Under the pieces are notes generated by a model that worked only from the letters and a program-made list of their open reading frames with translations, had not been told where the DNA came from and searched no databases. A stretch of 64,000 nucleotides of DNA from Bacteroidota bacterium (GTDB lineage Bacteria > Bacteroidota > Bacteroidia > Cytophagales > Cyclobacteriaceae). The position numbers and the translations under genes were made by a program. Each line of letters begins with the position of its first letter. Positions within the stretch are counted from its first letter, which is position 1. Below are positions 60,804 to 64,000 of the stretch, one piece after another. The stretch covers positions 1-64,000 of the forward strand of contig JAFDYT010000001.1 of assembly GCA_018266055.1 (NCBI GenBank). The letters are read 5' to 3'.

Positions 60804-61979
60804 TCAAGAACTAAAAATTCCGGCAAAGATGGAAGATAAATTCTTCCGGCTGTATTTTGATTCGGCGAGGGTTCGGGCCGCATGTTGAAATTGTTGCAGC
60901 GTTTCACCACCTGAAATGAAAGGCTTTATTTTATTTACAAAGTCTGTCGGATTTTTTGGATCGCAGGCAACGCCGCATCCTTCGCGCTCTATTTCTTCTT
61001 TGATCCATCCTCCAAAATTGGTGACAATCATTTTGCCGGACGCAAGCCCATCGAAGTATTTATTAGGAGATCCCGTTTCAAGCACGGGAAGGTTCTTATA
61101 ACAGACGAAGACTGCATCGGTCACATTCATCACTTCCTTCACGCCGGCGCGGTCAACAAACCCAGTGAAGGTTATGTTATTCAAATTCAATTTCTCGGCA
61201 GAAGACTTTAGCCAACCTAGCATTGCACCATCACCGCACAAAATAAAATGTACGGGTAGTTCAGCCTTTCGGCAACTGTTGGCACATTCTATCAAATAAT
61301 CAAGGCCGTTGGCGGCGCCCATGGTGCCAATGTAGGAGACAACAAACTTTCCGACAGCGCTGTACTTTTCCTGAAGCGTCGGATTTTTTACTTCAGGCAA
61401 ATAGTAATCACAATCCGCCATGTTGGGAATCACGTCGATTTTTTTGTGACTCACTTTTTTTTCGATGGCTTCCCTAATAGGAATGGATAAGGCTACGATC
61501 GATTGAGCTTCGCGATAAATATATTTTTCGAGGTTATAGAGCGCCGACTTCAAAAAATAATTATTCACAAAGCGCATCTGAATGGGCGCTTCGGGCCAGA
61601 GATCGCCAACTTCAAAAATGAAAGGAATTTTTTTCTGTCGCTTGAGCCATATTGCCGGAAGCCCAATGGTGAGAGGAACCGATATGGCATAACAAATAGT
61701 GACGTCTTGAATTTTTTTTCCGACCTGAAAACTTTTCCAGGCATAATTTAAAAATGAAAAACTTCGCGCGATAAACCCAAATGCGTTTTCATACATCACC
61801 GGAAGTGAATGCACTTCGATCCCATCCACATGTTCGACTGAATATTTCTTTTTATTGCTGCCTGTGATCACCACGGTTTCTATTCCATGATCAGCCAGCG
61901 CTTTCGCCAGGTAATAGGAACGAACGGCGCCACCTTGTGTAGGTGTGTTGAAATGCTGATGAAGAATCAAGACTTTCAC
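60804..61979 (-). CDS. GT4-family glycosyltransferase
   Basis: From the GTG at 61979 the protein has 391 residues and begins VKVLILHQHFNTPTQGGAVR, the usual start of a GT-B glycosyltransferase. Further marks are VEVHSLPV-like EVHSLPVMYEN, VGDLWPEAPIQMRF, VGKFVVSYIGTMGAANGLDY and ETGSPNKYFDGLASGKMIVT, which holds the E-x7-E-like nucleotide-sugar site. The open frame reaches back to 62249, but that part overlaps the divergent hydrolase gene and lacks family sequence, so the GTG is chosen. It likely adds a sugar during envelope polysaccharide synthesis. Confidence 0.88.
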   Translation of the reverse strand: MKVLILHQHFNTPTQGGAVRSYYLAKALADHGIETVVITGSNKKKYSVEHVDGIEVHSLPVMYENAFGFIARSFSFLNYAWKSFQVGKKIQDVTICYAISVPLTIGLPAIWLKRQKKIPFIFEVGDLWPEAPIQMRFVNNYFLKSALYNLEKYIYREAQSIVALSIPIREAIEKKVSHKKIDVIPNMADCDYYLPEVKNPTLQEKYSAVGKFVVSYIGTMGAANGLDYLIECANSCRKAELPVHFILCGDGAMLGWLKSSAEKLNLNNITFTGFVDRAGVKEVMNVTDAVFVCYKNLPVLETGSPNKYFDGLASGKMIVTNFGGWIKEEIEREGCGVACDPKNPTDFVNKIKPFISGGETLQQFQHAARTLAESKYSRKNLSSIFAGIFSS

Positions 61980-62054
61980 GGCGCAAAAGAAAAAAGGAAA
62001 CGGATGGAAACCAAAAAATGTCCTTCTTTGTAGTGGGATAAACCTGATTCGCTG

Positions 62055-62885
62055 ATGAAAAAGAAGTTGTTGATATTTTTTTATGGCTCGTACCTGAATT
62101 TTTTGGCGCTCATCGCTCCGCGAAAGGCAGGTAAAATCGGGTTTATGCTTTTTTGTCATCCGCGTAGGCGCGAAGTAAAACCGCATCATCTCGAATTTCT
62201 GAATACAGCCGAAAGATTCACTGTGGAGTTTGAAGGAAAGAAAGTGCAATGCTATCGCTGGGGTAATGGCGACCGGAAAATTTTATTGTGTCATGGATGG
62301 GAAAGTCACAGCTACTGGTGGAAGAGTGTAGTGAGTGGCTTGTCAAAAGAAAAATTTACAATCTATTCGATTGATGCACCCGGCCACGGATTGTCGGAAG
62401 GTCATTACATTAATGCGCCGCACTATAGCCGTCTTATCGAAAAGTTGGTAAATGATTGGGGCGGAGTGTATGCTATACTCGGGCATTCGCTCGGCGCACT
62501 CTCAGCAGTATTTACATTGTACCGCGTGCCCACTTTGCCCGTGCAAAAAATAGTAGTGATGGCAGCGCCTGGAGAAGTGAAGCACTTTTTTGAATATTAT
62601 AAAAATACCCTCGGCTTATCCGCCGCAAGTATGAAAGCCATCCTGGAGTATTTTGTGGAAACGCTTGGACACGGACCGGAATATTTTTCGTTGCAGCGAT
62701 TCACTGCTCCGCTTACTCTTACAGGTTTAATTATTCACGACAAAGACGACCGCGACGCACCGTATAAGTATGCACTAGCTGCGCATCAGAATTGGAAAAA
62801 CTCTCAAATGATTTCCACTTCAGGATTAGGTCACAACCTGAAATCGTTGGAGTTGATCGAAAACGTGAAAGAATTTTTAGGATGA
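62055..62885 (+). CDS. Alpha/beta hydrolase
   Basis: The 276-residue protein has an N-terminal hydrophobic part (LLIFFYGSYLNFLALIAP), then LLCHGWESHSYWWKSVVSGL, YSIDAPGHGLSEGHYINAPH, the nucleophile elbow GHSLGA with Ser145 and a final His in TSGLGHNLKSLE. The family is broad and no substrate can be named. It is divergent from the glycosyltransferase, 75 bp apart, and its end almost touches the TonB receptor gene (1 bp). Confidence 0.85.
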   Translation: MKKKLLIFFYGSYLNFLALIAPRKAGKIGFMLFCHPRRREVKPHHLEFLNTAERFTVEFEGKKVQCYRWGNGDRKILLCHGWESHSYWWKSVVSGLSKEKFTIYSIDAPGHGLSEGHYINAPHYSRLIEKLVNDWGGVYAILGHSLGALSAVFTLYRVPTLPVQKIVVMAAPGEVKHFFEYYKNTLGLSAASMKAILEYFVETLGHGPEYFSLQRFTAPLTLTGLIIHDKDDRDAPYKYALAAHQNWKNSQMISTSGLGHNLKSLELIENVKEFLG

Positions 62886-62886
62886 C

Positions 62887-64000
62887 CTATTTGATTGGAT
62901 TAAGAATCGGGGTGATTTTTATTCCAAGGTAGAAATTTCTCGGAGCGGCGGCGTTAAAGTATCGGGCCCCAGCCGCATTCAAGTCGTTTCCCAAACTGTA
63001 GCGTTGGTCAAGTGCGTTGTCAACGCCAGAGAAAATCTCAAAGGAAGTATTTTTGGAAATCAGATTTCTGTAACCTACTCGTGATCCGACGAGTAAATAA
63101 TCTGAGGCATACGCTGAGTTGGCGTCGTTGAGTGGAATCTTATCGACAAAGCTGGAGGTTGCGTTACAATAAAAATGTGTAAGAAAATTCACATCCACAC
63201 CCGTTACAACGGTGTGAGTTGGCGTACCTGTCCATTGATTACCCGCATAGGAAACACCGCCTGGAGCGTAGTTTACAAAGCGATAATTGGTAAGTGTAAA
63301 AGAAGTCCAAAGATTTAGGCTCGAAATACTTCCCGAAAATATTCTTCGCCAGGCAGCATACACTTCGAGTCCTTTTTGTGAGGTATTTCCGGCATTGGTA
63401 AATGAAGCGCCTACATTTTGACTGACAATGGCTTGAGACATCTCGAAATCGTAGGCCGCGACATCAAACGAAATAATTTTAGCCAGCGATCCTCGCATTC
63501 CGATTTCATAGTTGATCCCCTGCTCGGGTGCTAATGCATTGCTATATACCCCCGACGACGGTCTTACTTCGGCGAGCGATGGCGCGGAAAACCCTTTGCT
63601 CACCGATGCAAATGCCGAAAACTGTTCGCTGAATTTTTTGAGCAAAGCAATGCGCGGCGACAACACCGGATCAAAATGACGCTGCTGAGGCCCAGGCGAT
63701 GCCCCAACGATTCGATTGAATTTGTAATTCAGGAAATTCCCACTCGTGCCAAGTGTTAAATAAAAATTTCGAGGCAGCTCGATTTCCGCCTGAACAAACG
63801 ACAGAAAGATTGTGGACGTTAGTCGGTCGTCGGTTTGCACAGTGTCTTTCACACCTGCCTTGTTTCCATAATCTGTAAGCGGTGAATAAAAATATTGGAA
63901 CTCAGCCCCGCCGGTAAACTTTCCGCGCCAGTTCTTTTTTTCTATGTCAACTTGAGTATCGGTACGCCCACCAAAGTTGGACTCCGTTCTTCTTTCAAAA
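62887..64000 (-). CDS. TonB-dependent receptor, C-terminal part (cut by window edge)
   Basis: The frame is open from the stop at 62889 to the right edge with no stop, so only the C-terminal 370 or so residues are seen. They are barrel-like: FERRTESNFGGRTDTQVDIE near the edge, AFASVSKGFSAPSLAEVRPS, YEIGMRGSLAKIISFDVAAY, GLEVYAAWRRIFSGS and the terminal RNFYLGIKITPILNPIK. The phrase SKGFSAPSLAEVRP is a hallmark of TonB-dependent receptors for siderophores and vitamins. The plug domain and signal peptide lie beyond the window, so the ligand is unknown. Confidence 0.9.
   Translation of the reverse strand, partial: FERRTESNFGGRTDTQVDIEKKNWRGKFTGGAEFQYFYSPLTDYGNKAGVKDTVQTDDRLTSTIFLSFVQAEIELPRNFYLTLGTSGNFLNYKFNRIVGASPGPQQRHFDPVLSPRIALLKKFSEQFSAFASVSKGFSAPSLAEVRPSSGVYSNALAPEQGINYEIGMRGSLAKIISFDVAAYDFEMSQAIVSQNVGASFTNAGNTSQKGLEVYAAWRRIFSGSISSLNLWTSFTLTNYRFVNYAPGGVSYAGNQWTGTPTHTVVTGVDVNFLTHFYCNATSSFVDKIPLNDANSAYASDYLLVGSRVGYRNLISKNTSFEIFSGVDNALDQRYSLGNDLNAAGARYFNAAAPRNFYLGIKITPILNPIK

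Noticed and set aside
61980-62249. N-terminal extension of the glycosyltransferase
   Set aside because: It overlaps the divergent hydrolase gene, has no glycosyltransferase sequence, and the GTG at 61979 starts at the family N-terminus.

Overview
The window is chromosomal DNA from a member of the Bacteroidota, probably a gliding, Cytophagales-like organism. Evidence: a GldB-type gliding lipoprotein, a TonB-dependent receptor, many lipoproteins with an L-x-S-C lipobox, proteins typical of the phylum (DUF5686 barrel, DUF4783, WD40-caspase, YHYH protein, SDR-type threonine dehydrogenase), no obvious Shine-Dalgarno sites, and repeated promoters of the form TTTG / about 19-21 bp / TAnnTTTG. I see no tRNA, rRNA, CRISPR array, insertion sequence, prophage or integron. 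Coding density is very high and no gap without a gene exceeds 170 bp.

Layout. 1-1140: a segment with clearly higher GC and GC-ending codons that holds the start of a YfhO-like membrane protein (running off the left edge) and the last third of mutS; the break lies inside mutS. 3187-5077: three overlapping lipoprotein genes (YHYH, MORN, SCO1). 5204-9835: c-di-AMP cyclase cdaA, a WD40-caspase protein and a small membrane protein. 9840-12594: threonine catabolism (kbl and an SDR threonine dehydrogenase, divergent), with a 47-residue conserved small gene behind kbl. 12587-16270: a secreted transglutaminase-like protein and a DUF5686 outer-membrane barrel. 16321-20949: nadD, gmk, a zinc anti-sigma factor and its ECF sigma factor, then nadC, DUF4783, PrsW and a thioredoxin-fold protein. 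21072-23505: an oxidoreductase, a hypothetical protein and a small barrel. 23673-28190: gltB.

28302-32761: the rimP-nusA-infB translation/transcription operon with a promoter, a leader hairpin and a terminator. 32831-40000: RDD protein, DinB, M14 peptidase, deoxynucleoside kinase, malate:quinone oxidoreductase and GldB. 40038-44216: an efflux set of adaptor, MacB-like permease and TolC without its ATPase. 44345-49853: nucleoside permease, M20 dipeptidase, DUF885 peptidase and an NHL propeller lipoprotein. 49929-52266: the UDP-xylose route (ugd plus UDP-glucuronate decarboxylase). 52393-56429: acyl-CoA dehydrogenase, rpsU, a Xer-type recombinase, hpf and metK. 56531-64000: a tetrapyrrole-methylase-type methyltransferase, two alpha/beta hydrolases, lysA, a dienelactone hydrolase, DinB, a glycosyltransferase and a TonB-dependent receptor cut by the right edge.

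Most of this is core metabolism and envelope biology. The points most worth a second look are the composition break inside mutS, the coupled YHYH-MORN-SCO lipoprotein operon, the c-di-AMP cyclase next to a WD40-caspase, the RsrA-like anti-sigma factor, the hairpin in the rimP leader, and several start codons placed only 4-6 bp after a -7 box, which suggests leaderless messages.
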